Shown one piece after another: positions 46,267 through 54,866 of a stretch of DNA of 64,000 nt. The stretch comes from DATCJA01 sp963814955 (GTDB taxonomy: Bacteria; Acidobacteriota; Vicinamibacteria; Vicinamibacterales; UBA2999), in NCBI GenBank assembly GCA_963814955.1, contig CAWFEX010000004.1, positions 1,054,001 through 1,118,000 on the forward strand, given 5' to 3'. Positions within the stretch are counted from its first letter, which is position 1, and the number at the start of each line of letters is the position of its first letter. A program made the position numbers and the translations under genes. A model generated the notes under the pieces. It was not told where the DNA came from. It was given only the letters and a program-made list of their open reading frames with translations, and made no database searches.

Positions 46267-47004
46267 ATGGGCGCCAGAGGTGTCGCCGCAGCGATCGAGC
46301 GGACCACGATCTTCACCGCGCGTGCGGTGACCAAGGTCTACGAGATGGGACAGGTGCGGGTCGAGGCGCTGCGCGGCGTCGACTTCGACTTGTATGAAGG
46401 AGAGTTCGTTGTCCTGCTTGGTCCGTCCGGTTCCGGGAAGTCGACGCTTCTGAACATTCTGGGCGGACTCGATGTGCCCACCTCCGGCGAAGTCCTATAT
46501 CGCGATCGGAACCTGACGACGGCCGACGACGCCGCCCTGACCGCGTACCGACGTTCGCATGTCGGCTTCGTGTTTCAGTTCTACAACCTCATTCCCAGCC
46601 TCACGGCACGCGAGAACGTGGCTCTGGTTACCGAGATCGCGGATCACCCGATGACGCCTGAAGACGCACTCGATCTCGTCGGCCTTGCACAGCGCCTCGA
46701 TCACTTTCCGGCGCAGCTCTCAGGCGGCGAGCAGCAGCGCGTCGCCATCGCGCGTGCAATTGCCAAGCGGCCGGCCGTGCTTCTGTGCGATGAGCCGACG
46801 GGTGCACTCGACATCACCACCGGGATGCTGGTGCTGGAAGCGCTCGATCGGGTGAACCGCGAACTTCGTACCGCGACGGCGGTCATTACACATAACGCAG
46901 CAATTGCGGCGATGGCCGACCGCGTCGTTCGTCTCGCGGACGGCCGCGTCGTCGACGTTCGGCGAAACCCGCGCAAGGTTGCACCAGGGGAACTGCAGTG
47001 GTGA
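46267..47004 (+). CDS. ABC exporter ATPase, LolD/MacB/DevA type
   Basis: About 245 aa from ATG 46267. Walker A LLGPSGSGKSTLLNILGGLD, Q-loop FVFQFYNLIPSLTARENV, signature QLSGGEQQRVAIARAIAKRP, Walker B VLLCDEPTGALD, H-loop VITHNAAIA. ATP supply for the FtsX-type permease that follows with a GTGA overlap. Upstream in-frame starts exist but are in the promoter region. Confidence 0.9.
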   Translation: MGARGVAAAIERTTIFTARAVTKVYEMGQVRVEALRGVDFDLYEGEFVVLLGPSGSGKSTLLNILGGLDVPTSGEVLYRDRNLTTADDAALTAYRRSHVGFVFQFYNLIPSLTARENVALVTEIADHPMTPEDALDLVGLAQRLDHFPAQLSGGEQQRVAIARAIAKRPAVLLCDEPTGALDITTGMLVLEALDRVNRELRTATAVITHNAAIAAMADRVVRLADGRVVDVRRNPRKVAPGELQW

Positions 47005-49382
47005 CTCTGCTCGCGCGAATGCGCGTGCTCAATCGCAAGCTGCTTCGTGACCTTTGGGCCATGAAGGGACAAGCGTTGGCCATTGCGATTGTCATCTGCG
47101 CGGGCGTGACGATGTATGTCACGTACCTTTCCAATTTCGATTCCTTGCAGCGCACCCGGGAGGCGTACTACCAAGAAGCGCGCTTTGCCGACGTCTTCGC
47201 CTCACTCACGCGGGCACCTTCCTCGCTCGAGCAACGCATTGCCGCCATTCCCGGGATCGCAGCCGTCGATACTCGTGTCGTTGCCGACGTGACTCTCGAT
47301 GTGCCCGCAATGATCGAGCCGGCAGTGGGGCGATTGATCTCGCTGCCGGAGTACGGGTCGCCTCGCCTGAATGATGTCTACTTGCGCCGTGGGCGCTGGG
47401 TCGACCCGTTGCGAACCGACGAGGTGCTGGCCAGCGAAATGTTCTGCGAGAAGCACGGACTCGTGCCAGGCGATAGCGTGTCGGTCGTCATCAACGGACG
47501 CTGGCGCCGACTGACCATCGTCGGCGTGGCGCTCTCGCCCGAGTACGTGTACGCCATCCGACCGGGCGAGATGATCCCGGATTCGCGCCGTTTCGGCATC
47601 TTCTGGATGGACCGGCGTTCGCTCGCGGCCGCTTTCAACATGGAGGGTGCGTTCAACGACGTTGCGATCTCGCTCGTTCCCGGTACGTCGGCGGCGGAGC
47701 CGATTGCGAACCTCGACCGGCTGCTCGAATCGTACGGCGGCCTCGGCGCGGTTCCGCAATCGCTTCAGGCGTCGGCGTGGACGCTGGAAAACGAGCTCTC
47801 GCAGTTGCAGACGTTTGGCCTCCTGGTGCCGCTGATCTTCTTCGGCGTTGCCGCGTTCGTGCTGCATGTTGCGTTGACCCGCGCGCTCGCGCTCCAGCGC
47901 GTACAAATTGCAGCGCTGAAGGCATTGGGGTATTCCAATGCGGCAATCGCCTGGCATTACATCAAGTGGGCGGTTGTCATCGCAGCGGGCGGCGCGCTGG
48001 CGGGCGTCGTGGCAGGCTCGTGGCTCGGCGCACAGTTGATCGGCCTGTACAACGAATTCTTTCGTTTTCCCGTTCTCAGATACCACCTGTCGGCCGGGGT
48101 CGCCGTGGAATCGGTGGGTGCCAGTCTCGTCGTCGCGGCCCTGGGCGCCCAGTCGGCGGTCCGTCGCGCTGTTCGAGTGCCACCGGCGGAGGCGATGCGG
48201 CCGTTGGCACCTTCGCGCTATCGCAGCAGCCTCCTGGAGCGGCTGTCGCTCCGGCTCCGCCCGGCGCTGGCAACGCGCATGGTGCTGCGCAATCTGGAAC
48301 GACAACCAGTCCGAGCGCTCATGTCCGTTGTCGGAATCGCGTTTGCCGTTGCGGTACTTCTGGTAGGCCTGTCGTTCATCGACGTGATGGATGACCTCAT
48401 CGACCAGCAGTTCACGCGCGTCATGCGGCAGGACGCCACGCTTGCCCTGGTCGAACCCCGCGCACGCCGCGTGATGTACGACGTGCGACATCTACCCGGC
48501 GTGCTGGACGCCGAACCGATGCGCATCGTGCCCGTGAGGCTGCGCGCGGGGACGCGAGCGCGCACGCTGGCGATTACCGGGCTGCCGGAAACGCCGCACC
48601 TGAATCGCGTGGTAGATCGAACCGGCGCCCCGATTGTGATGCCGCTCAACGGGTTGGTGTTGTCTCGGGTGCTGGGCGAGCGGCTGTCCGTGGAGCCGGG
48701 CGACTACGTGCAGGTCAACGTGCTGGAAGGACGGCGTGTCGTTCAACAGGTGCCCGTCGCCATGCTGGTGGACGATACGCTGGGACTCCAGGCCTACATG
48801 CGAATCGACGAACTGGCGCGGTTGCTGCGTGAAGACGAAACCATTTCGAGCGTGGCGGTCACCATCGATCCCGCGATGCGGGATCGTTTCTACGCGGAGG
48901 TCAAGGCCATGCCGGCGATCGCCGGCGTGAGCCTGCGTGAAGCCACCCTTCAGAATTTTCGCGAGACGATGGCCGAAAACATGAACCTGCAGATTTTCAT
49001 CAACGTGGTCTTTGCCGGCGTCATTGCCTTCGGCGTGGTCTACAACTCGGCCCGTGTGTCGTTGTCTGAGCGGAGTCGCGAACTCGCAAGCCTGCGCGTG
49101 CTCGGCTTTACGCGCGCGGAGATTTCCCTCATCCTGCTCGGCGAGCTCGCGGCACTGACTCTCGCGGCGCTTCCCCTTGGCGCGGCTATCGGTTACGCGC
49201 TTGGACAGTCCATCCTGGCAGCAATGAGCAACGAGGTCTACCGCCTGTCGTTCGTGGTCACGCCAGCCACGGTCGCGTGGACGTGGCTGATCGTGATTGT
49301 GGCGGCGGGGCTGTCGAGCCTCGTGGTCCGCAGAAGGCTGGACCGGCTCGACCTGGTCGCGGTGTTGAAGATACAGGAGTGA
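47001..49382 (+). CDS. ABC exporter permease, double FtsX/MacB type
   Basis: About 793 aa, GTG 47001 overlapping the ATPase stop. N-terminal helix (GQALAIAIVICAGVTMYVTYL), a large periplasmic domain, three helices around residues 265-400, a repeat of the same layout from about 435 (PVRALMSVVGIAFAVAVLLV), and a final FtsX block (FINVVFAGVIAFGVVYN; LAALTLAALPLGAAIGYALG). With the membrane-fusion protein it forms a DevBCA/MacAB-like tripartite exporter for lipids, peptides or siderophores. Confidence 0.88.
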   Translation: MTLLARMRVLNRKLLRDLWAMKGQALAIAIVICAGVTMYVTYLSNFDSLQRTREAYYQEARFADVFASLTRAPSSLEQRIAAIPGIAAVDTRVVADVTLDVPAMIEPAVGRLISLPEYGSPRLNDVYLRRGRWVDPLRTDEVLASEMFCEKHGLVPGDSVSVVINGRWRRLTIVGVALSPEYVYAIRPGEMIPDSRRFGIFWMDRRSLAAAFNMEGAFNDVAISLVPGTSAAEPIANLDRLLESYGGLGAVPQSLQASAWTLENELSQLQTFGLLVPLIFFGVAAFVLHVALTRALALQRVQIAALKALGYSNAAIAWHYIKWAVVIAAGGALAGVVAGSWLGAQLIGLYNEFFRFPVLRYHLSAGVAVESVGASLVVAALGAQSAVRRAVRVPPAEAMRPLAPSRYRSSLLERLSLRLRPALATRMVLRNLERQPVRALMSVVGIAFAVAVLLVGLSFIDVMDDLIDQQFTRVMRQDATLALVEPRARRVMYDVRHLPGVLDAEPMRIVPVRLRAGTRARTLAITGLPETPHLNRVVDRTGAPIVMPLNGLVLSRVLGERLSVEPGDYVQVNVLEGRRVVQQVPVAMLVDDTLGLQAYMRIDELARLLREDETISSVAVTIDPAMRDRFYAEVKAMPAIAGVSLREATLQNFRETMAENMNLQIFINVVFAGVIAFGVVYNSARVSLSERSRELASLRVLGFTRAEISLILLGELAALTLAALPLGAAIGYALGQSILAAMSNEVYRLSFVVTPATVAWTWLIVIVAAGLSSLVVRRRLDRLDLVAVLKIQE

Positions 49383-49387
49383 CTCCA

Positions 49388-50581
49388 ATGGCACGCCTCC
49401 TTGGACATTGGCGCGTTCTGGTCCTGACAGCTGGTATTGGAGGACTACTCATATTCGCCTTGTGGCCGGCACCCGTCGAGGTCGATATGGCCACCGTTTC
49501 CCGCGGGCCGCTGATGGTCACCGTGGACGAGGAAGGACGAACTCGCGTCCGCGATCGGTTTGTCGTGTCCGCCCCTGTCGCCGGACGCGTGCTGCGAATC
49601 GAGTTGGAGCCGGGCGATCGCGTCCGGCGCGGCGACGTGGTCGCTCGCGTGCAGGCAGAGGTCCCGCCGCTGCTCGACGCCCGGACACGGGCCGAGGCGA
49701 CGGCGGCCGCCGACAGTGCACGCGCCGGGCTCGGCCGCGCACGCGCCGAAGAACAAAGGGCCGCCGCGGCGTCTGCGCAAGCGCAACGCGAGCTGGAGCG
49801 CGCCCGCCGGCTCACCGCGGGCGGGGCGCTGTCAACTCAGGAGCTCGAGGTGCGTGAAGTCGAGGCGCGCCTTGCCGGGGAAGCTGTCAACGCAGCGGCC
49901 TTTGCCTCGCGCGCCGCGTCCGCCGACCTCCAGCGGGCGGAGGCACGCCTGAGACCGGCTCCGGCCCGCGCTGGAAACGAGACGGTGGCGGTGACGGCGC
50001 CGGTTGACGGCGTCATTTTGAGGCGACTACGCGAAAGCGAAAGCGTCGTGCCCGCGGGCGAGCCGCTCGTCGAGATCGGCGATCCAGCTCGCCTCGAAAT
50101 TGTGGCGGATCTACTCTCAACGGACGCCGCGCGCATCAGGGAAGGATCGCGAGCGATCGTGCAGCAGGTGACAGGTGCCGACGTCGCGCCTGAAGCCGTC
50201 GTCCGCCGGATTGAGCCGTCCGGTTTCACGAAAGTATCGGCGCTCGGGGTCGAGGAGCAGCGCGTCAACGTGATTCTCGACCTGAGTGATCCCGCAAGCG
50301 AGGACACCGTGCTCGGCGACGCGTATCGGGTCGAGGTCCGCATTGTCGTCTGGGAAGCGCCGGACGTGCTGAGAGTTCCGACGAGCGCGCTCTTTCGCGT
50401 CGGCGATGAATGGGCTGTGTACCTGGTGCGCGACGGTACAGCGCGCAGCACGCCGGTGGAGCTGGGGCATCAGACGGGACGAGAGGCCGAAGCGCTCGGA
50501 GGCCTCACAGAAGGCGCCCGCGTCATCGTGCACCCGAGTGACGTCATTCGGGACGGGACTCGCGTGAAGGAGCGATCCTGA
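49388..50581 (+). CDS. HlyD/DevB-type membrane-fusion protein
   Basis: 397 aa, 5 bp after the permease. Single N-terminal helix (LVLTAGIGGLLIFALWPAPV), lipoyl half (DRFVVSAPVAGRVLRIELEP), Arg/Glu/Ala-rich coiled coil (residues about 100-200), second lipoyl half (VAVTAPVDGVILRRLRES), beta-barrel and membrane-proximal domains. Periplasmic adaptor to an outer-membrane channel not found in the window. Confidence 0.87.
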   Translation: MARLLGHWRVLVLTAGIGGLLIFALWPAPVEVDMATVSRGPLMVTVDEEGRTRVRDRFVVSAPVAGRVLRIELEPGDRVRRGDVVARVQAEVPPLLDARTRAEATAAADSARAGLGRARAEEQRAAAASAQAQRELERARRLTAGGALSTQELEVREVEARLAGEAVNAAAFASRAASADLQRAEARLRPAPARAGNETVAVTAPVDGVILRRLRESESVVPAGEPLVEIGDPARLEIVADLLSTDAARIREGSRAIVQQVTGADVAPEAVVRRIEPSGFTKVSALGVEEQRVNVILDLSDPASEDTVLGDAYRVEVRIVVWEAPDVLRVPTSALFRVGDEWAVYLVRDGTARSTPVELGHQTGREAEALGGLTEGARVIVHPSDVIRDGTRVKERS

Positions 50582-50616
50582 ACGGCGCATACCCGTCGCA
50601 TAGGGTGTCCACCTGG

Positions 50617-50632
50617 CGCGGAAAAATTCGCC
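50617..50632. promoter_or_regulatory. GCGnAAnnTTnCGC-type dyad
   Basis: CGCGGAAAAATTCGCC, centred about 105 bp upstream of the predicted transcription start of the UspA gene. Confidence 0.65.
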
Positions 50633-50703
50633 GAACCGGGGATTAACCGCAGCATCGTCTGCCGTAGATAGTGAGTGGCCCCCAAAAGCCAGGGCCCATG
50701 CGC

Positions 50704-50719
50704 TGGCACAATCCATGCG
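50704..50719 (+). promoter_or_regulatory. Sigma-54 promoter of the UspA gene
   Basis: TGGCACAATCCATGCG, GG-N10-GC with perfect TGGCAC. Predicted start near 50730, 10 nt before the ATG. Confidence 0.75.
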
Positions 50720-50739
50720 CATTCCTGGCACAGGTCGTC

Positions 50740-51648
50740 ATGATTCGGATCGAGCGTGTCCTGTGTCCTATCGATTTCTCGGAGTTCTCGAGACGAGCGC
50801 TCCATCATGCCGGTGCACTCTCGCATAGGTACGGCGCGCTCCTGACCGTCCTTCATGTCGTTCCCAACCGCCCGGTCACGGACCTGCCGTTGCCGCCCCT
50901 GACCGACGAAGAACGGCGTCAGCTGACCGAGCAGGTGCGGCAATTTGCCACAGAGCTGCCCCCGGAAGTGGCCCTCGACATCCGCGTGTGCGAGGCGCCG
51001 GATGTGAAGCAGGAAGTTCTCGCGCAGGCGAGAGCACTTCCTGCCGACCTGCTGGTGATCGGCAGCCACGGTCGTTCGGGGTTTGAGCGACTACTGCTCG
51101 GGTCGGTGACCGAAAAAGTGATGCGCAGCGCGCCGTGTCCGACGATGGTCGTGCCGCGCCGTGCTGAGGACGTGATCGCCGACGAGCCGGTACGGTTCCG
51201 TAGGATTCTCTGTCCTGTGGATTTTTCGGCGGCGTCGACTCGCGCCCTGCACTACGCGCGACGCATGGTCGACGAAGGCGGTGCGCAAATCATCCTGCTC
51301 CACGTGATCGAAGTGCCGCCTGAGCTTCGCGCGAACCCGCATTCGGAGGCGTTCGACGTCGCGAAGGTTCGCGCTGCTGCGGAGGCTGACTGCCTTCATC
51401 GACTTCAGCAGCTCGTTCCCGACCTGCCGTCGCGCTGCACGATGAACGTCTTGGTACGGGAAGGCGCCGCATATCGCGAAATCCTCAAAGTGGCTGCCGA
51501 GCGCACGGCCGACCTGATCGTCATGGGCGTACAGGGCCGTGGCGCGATGGACCTGCTCGCTTTCGGCTCGAATACCGCGCGCGTGAGTCGCGCCGCGACC
51601 AGCCCGGTTCTCATCGTGCCGCGCGGGTCCCAAGCAAACGGGGAATAG
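50740..51648 (+). CDS. Tandem universal stress protein
   Basis: 302 aa from ATG 50740. Two Usp domains: RVLCPIDFSEFSRRALHHA ... VIGSHGRSGFERLLLGSVTE and RILCPVDFSAASTRALHYA ... VMGVQGRGAMDLLAFGSNTA. The first keeps the full ATP-binding G-2x-G-9x-G-S pattern. Tandem Usps are typical of hypoxia and stationary-phase regulons. A sigma factor gene follows 63 bp later, probably co-transcribed. Confidence 0.9.
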   Translation: MIRIERVLCPIDFSEFSRRALHHAGALSHRYGALLTVLHVVPNRPVTDLPLPPLTDEERRQLTEQVRQFATELPPEVALDIRVCEAPDVKQEVLAQARALPADLLVIGSHGRSGFERLLLGSVTEKVMRSAPCPTMVVPRRAEDVIADEPVRFRRILCPVDFSAASTRALHYARRMVDEGGAQIILLHVIEVPPELRANPHSEAFDVAKVRAAAEADCLHRLQQLVPDLPSRCTMNVLVREGAAYREILKVAAERTADLIVMGVQGRGAMDLLAFGSNTARVSRAATSPVLIVPRGSQANGE

Positions 51649-51711
51649 GACGAACGAGAAGGGAGAACGAGCAGGAAGGGAGCAGATACGGCGAAGGGTC
51701 TGGAGGCAGCG

Positions 51712-53022
51712 ATGGCGACGGACGAATTGAGTGGATTCGCGGAGGAACCAGGCTTCAGCGTGCCTCGAGAGACGACACGGCATGAAGGGGACGCCGAAGT
51801 GGACGCCGTTCGCCTTTACTTCAATCAGGTTGGACGGGTCCCGCTCCTGAAGCCCCACGAGGAGCGGGCCCTGTGTCAGAGGATCGAAGCCGCGCGGTCC
51901 GCCGTCGCCGCAGCGTTACTAGCCGTGTCGGTGGCGGCACACCAGCTCACCGAGTTGTCAACGGCCGTGCGCGAAGGGACTACAGTCTCCGACAGCTTGC
52001 TATTGTCGCTTGACGGACGCCCGCTCAAGCGGCATGAGATCGCGGCAGCGTTGGATTGTCTTGCGCTGGCGGTTCGCCAGGGCGCCGCGCTGATGCGCGT
52101 CGACGCAGCGCTCGGCCGCCCGCGTGTGGGAAAGAGTCGACGCCTGGAGCTTCAGCGACGAGGCGCGCGACTGATGGCAGCCGTTGACCGCACAGTCGCG
52201 CTCGTGCCACTCCATCCGGCGGTGGTTGAGGCGCTTGCAGCGGGCACACTGCCCGGCGCAGACGGCCCGGGGACGCGGCGTGTGCGAGAGCGGTTCGACG
52301 CTCTCTGCGAGTTGAGGGCGCGTCTCGCAGAAGCCAACCTTCGACTGGTTGTTTCCATGGCAAAGCGCTACCGGCACACGAACCTTTCGATGCTCGATTT
52401 GGTGCAAGAAGGCAATCTGGGCTTGTTGAAGGCGATAGACAAGTTCCAGTGGCGGCGAGGATTCAAGTTCTCCACCTATGCGATGTGGTGGATTCGCCAG
52501 GCGATATCCCTCGCGATTGCCGATACCGGCCGGACGATTCGACTTCCAAAGCACCTGATCCAGGTGGTGAATCGCGTCGCGGCCGCGCGTCGCGGGCTCG
52601 CAGAAGAGCTGGGTCGTGATCCGACGATCGGTGAGCTCGCAGACCGCACGCTGATACCCGTCGAGAAAGTGCGGCTGGCGCTACGGTCGGATGTCCCGGT
52701 GGCATCCCTCGACGCGCCTGTCGCCGAGGATACCGTGTTCGGCGATTTGGTCGCCGATGGAGCGCAGTGGTCGCCCGACATGCGCCTGCTGAAGCAGGAT
52801 GTCAGGAAGCGCGCGAGGCTGGCGCTTCAATCGTTGAGCGAACGGGAGCGTCTTGTGGTGGAACTGCGGTTTGGTATCGACAATGTTCGTCCGCACTCAC
52901 TGAGGGAGATCGGCGATCGACTTGGCGTGAGCCGCGAACGCGTCCGCCAGATCGAACGGGACGCGCTGGAGCGGCTGCGTCGGCGTTCGACTCCGACCAG
53001 ACGTCATGTGGCAGCCGCGTAG
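51712..53022 (+). CDS. RpoD/RpoS-like sigma-70 family factor
   Basis: 436 aa, ATG with GGAGG. Region 1.2 (VRLYFNQVGRVPLLKPHEER), a long non-conserved insert, region 2 (ANLRLVVSMAKRYRHTNLSM, GLLKAIDKFQWRRGFKFSTY, MWWIRQAI), region 3 and region 4 (LREIGDRLGVSRERVRQIER). Primary-like group 1/2 sigma factor, probably a stress sigma because it sits behind uspA in a sigma-54 controlled unit. Confidence 0.9.
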   Translation: MATDELSGFAEEPGFSVPRETTRHEGDAEVDAVRLYFNQVGRVPLLKPHEERALCQRIEAARSAVAAALLAVSVAAHQLTELSTAVREGTTVSDSLLLSLDGRPLKRHEIAAALDCLALAVRQGAALMRVDAALGRPRVGKSRRLELQRRGARLMAAVDRTVALVPLHPAVVEALAAGTLPGADGPGTRRVRERFDALCELRARLAEANLRLVVSMAKRYRHTNLSMLDLVQEGNLGLLKAIDKFQWRRGFKFSTYAMWWIRQAISLAIADTGRTIRLPKHLIQVVNRVAAARRGLAEELGRDPTIGELADRTLIPVEKVRLALRSDVPVASLDAPVAEDTVFGDLVADGAQWSPDMRLLKQDVRKRARLALQSLSERERLVVELRFGIDNVRPHSLREIGDRLGVSRERVRQIERDALERLRRRSTPTRRHVAAA

Positions 53023-53041
53023 AGTCCCGATGCTCGTTGAT

Positions 53042-53057
53042 TGGCAGAACGGTTGCG
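53042..53057 (+). promoter_or_regulatory. Sigma-54 promoter of the outer-membrane protein gene at 53106
   Basis: TGGCAGAACGGTTGCG, GG-N10-GC with TTGC. Predicted start near 53068. No good dyad about 105 bp upstream, which lies inside the sigma gene; GGAAGCTTTCTCATTTCC lies downstream. Confidence 0.7.
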
Positions 53058-53105
53058 TCGTCGTTGATCGCGGAAGCTTTCTCATTTCCGTCACGGAGGC
53101 ACGCC

Positions 53106-53732
53106 ATGTGGATCGCCAACGCTCTTCGAACCGTCAGGATGCCTGGCGTCGTGATCGTCGCGGCCGCGCTGTTGACCGCGCCGCTGGAGGCACGGGCGCA
53201 GGCCACACGTGTCGCCGACGAGGATTGGCAGCACGGAACAACACTCGCGGGGTTTGTCGGGGCGGCGTCACCGTTTTCGGGGGTCGATCCCGCGCTTGGC
53301 CTTTCACTCGGTTGGGAAATGACGCCGCGGTTCGGTCTCGAAGGGCGTGGCACATGGTTGTCGACGCCTGCCGGCGTGACCGCGTTTGCTGCCGCTTTCG
53401 GCGCCCGGATGGCTTTCGTATCGGCTCGTCCAATCCTGCCGTTTGTATCCGCGGGCGTCGGATTCTACCGCACGACGTTCGAGGCGCCGTCAAGCTTTGC
53501 GATGCCACATTTCTATCGACAGAGAATGGGCGGAACCGGTCTCGTGAGCGAGACATTCGACGACTTTCTCGTCACCATTGGCGCTGGAACCGAGGTGTTC
53601 GTATCGCGGCACGTCGCGTTTCGTCCGGAGTTGACTGTGCTGCTGGTGACAGCGCAGTCCGACGTTCGCGCGATACCGTCGTTCGGCATGCACATGGCGT
53701 ATCACTTCGAATCGCACCCGATCACGCCTTGA
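53106..53732 (+). CDS. Outer-membrane beta-barrel protein
   Basis: 208 aa: signal peptide (VVIVAAALLTAPLEARAQ) and alternating strands with Gly/aromatic turns (LGLSLGWEMTPRFGLEGRGT, ILPFVSAGVGFYRTTFEA, VAFRPELTVLLVTAQ), ending GMHMAYHFESHPITP. OmpA/OmpW-like eight-stranded barrel. Ligand unknown. Confidence 0.75.
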   Translation: MWIANALRTVRMPGVVIVAAALLTAPLEARAQATRVADEDWQHGTTLAGFVGAASPFSGVDPALGLSLGWEMTPRFGLEGRGTWLSTPAGVTAFAAAFGARMAFVSARPILPFVSAGVGFYRTTFEAPSSFAMPHFYRQRMGGTGLVSETFDDFLVTIGAGTEVFVSRHVAFRPELTVLLVTAQSDVRAIPSFGMHMAYHFESHPITP

Positions 53733-53755
53733 CGAAGCCATGCCGATCGCGTGCG

Positions 53756-54289
53756 TCAGGATACGGTCGGTGCGAAGAAGACCCCGATGATGGCTGCAAC
53801 GACCAGTGAAAGCGCCCATCCAACGATGCACACCGCGACCGCGCGGGTCGTGCTCCTGTAGTCGAGCGCCTGGCGTACCGCGACGACCATCGCCACCAGC
53901 ATCCACATCGACGCGAGCGCATATATCGACGGGCCGGCGAATGGGATCACGCCGAACACCCGCAACAGTCCCGGGGCAGAGGCAAACGCAATCGTTCGCA
54001 GCAACTGGCCGAGATCGGCGTTGGTCTGAGGCTCGGGCAGCAGCCGTGTGCCGATGAGAAAGGTCAGAGCAGCCCAGGCGATCCAGCCGACGAGCGAGCC
54101 AATGATTCCAGCAACGAGAGACTGGGGCGATGGCGCCCCAAGCCCAAGCAATCCGATGCCACCGGCGACACTGGCGAAGAGGACAATGACTACGGCCTGA
54201 GCGGACGCCTGGCGGTCCGCTTCCACTTCTTCATAGGTGCGTGCGTCGAGAACCGCTGCTCCAAGCACCCGCCGGAGGAATGTCATCAT
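53756..54289 (-). CDS. Yip1-domain membrane protein
   Basis: 177 aa from ATG 54289 (a second ATG follows). YIP1 pattern: FLRRVLGAAVLDARTYEEVE, then five helices (VVIVLFASVAGGIGLLGLG, SLVGWIAWAALTFLIG, FASAPGLLRVFGVIPF, YALASMWMLVAMVVAVRQAL, AVAVCIVGWALSLVVAA). Function in bacteria unclear. Confidence 0.85.
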   Translation of the reverse strand: MMTFLRRVLGAAVLDARTYEEVEADRQASAQAVVIVLFASVAGGIGLLGLGAPSPQSLVAGIIGSLVGWIAWAALTFLIGTRLLPEPQTNADLGQLLRTIAFASAPGLLRVFGVIPFAGPSIYALASMWMLVAMVVAVRQALDYRSTTRAVAVCIVGWALSLVVAAIIGVFFAPTVS

Positions 54290-54325
54290 GATGCTTCGTT
54301 GCGGGAAGAAGGCGTCTCTGCAGTA

Positions 54326-54341
54326 CGCACACGAGATGCCA
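54326..54341 (-). promoter_or_regulatory. Sigma-54 promoter of the Yip1 gene
   Basis: Minus strand TGGCATCTCGTGTGCG, GG-N10-GC. Predicted start near 54315; half-dyad ATGCGTTTTCGCG at 54412-54424 lies about 103 bp upstream. Confidence 0.65.
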
Positions 54342-54437
54342 ACGTCACCTGATTGTTGGGGTGGACGGCGGCGGGGCTCATTCGCCGCGCAGAGTCGCCG
54401 CGGCAAGCGTTATGCGTTTTCGCGACATAGCGGCGTG

Positions 54438-54632
54438 CTTGCCGAGGTTCCCGAGCGCGAAATCGTCGTCGGCGCGGTCACCCGGCCGTGGGAGCCGAAC
54501 GTCACGTTCCGGGCGGTTCCGCCCGACGAGTTCGCTGCGTTTCGCGAGCCTGACTACGTGAAGATCGTCTGGACCTTGCGGGCCGATCCGATTGGCGCGG
54601 CCGAGTCGATCTACCGCACCGAAACGCGCCTT
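54438..54632 (+). pseudogene. Fragment of an SRPBCC-like conserved protein
   Basis: VLAEVPEREIVVGAVTRPWE then AFREPDYVKIVWTLRADPIG and ESIYRTETRL match, from memory, the C-terminal half of a widespread small SRPBCC-type hypothetical family. The N-terminus and the usual end are missing. Confidence 0.45.
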
Positions 54633-54636
54633 ACTT

Positions 54637-54834
54637 TACACCCGCTACAACCCCATCAAACGATGGATGATGAAGCGAATCGTCCGAAAGGCAGGGGGCG
54701 ATACCGACACGAGCCGTGACTACGAGTATACGGACTGGGCTGACTTGCGGGCATTCGCTGACGAGTTCGGTAAACTTGTGCACGATGTGTCGACCGGCAG
54801 CGCCCATCTGGCTCGCGGTCCGCGCGTTGCGTAG
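54637..54834 (+). pseudogene. C-terminal fragment of a flavodoxin-type protein
   Basis: YNPIKRWMMKRIVRKAGGDT followed by DTSRDYEYTDWADLRAFADE is the characteristic end of HemG/flavodoxin-domain proteins. It begins abruptly right after the SRPBCC-like scrap, so two relics are fused end to end. Confidence 0.55.
54816..54831 (+). promoter_or_regulatory. Sigma-54 promoter of the MlaF-like gene
   Basis: CGGTCCGCGCGTTGCG, GG-N10-GC with TTGC. Predicted start near 54842 rules out the GTG at 54837 and favours ATG 54867. No dyad recognised upstream. Confidence 0.6.
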
Positions 54835-54866
54835 CGGTGGACGAGCGACGGGTCGATGACGTCTCG

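Noticed and set aside
47202..48491. 429-codon minus-strand frame
   Set aside because: Antisense to the ABC permease.
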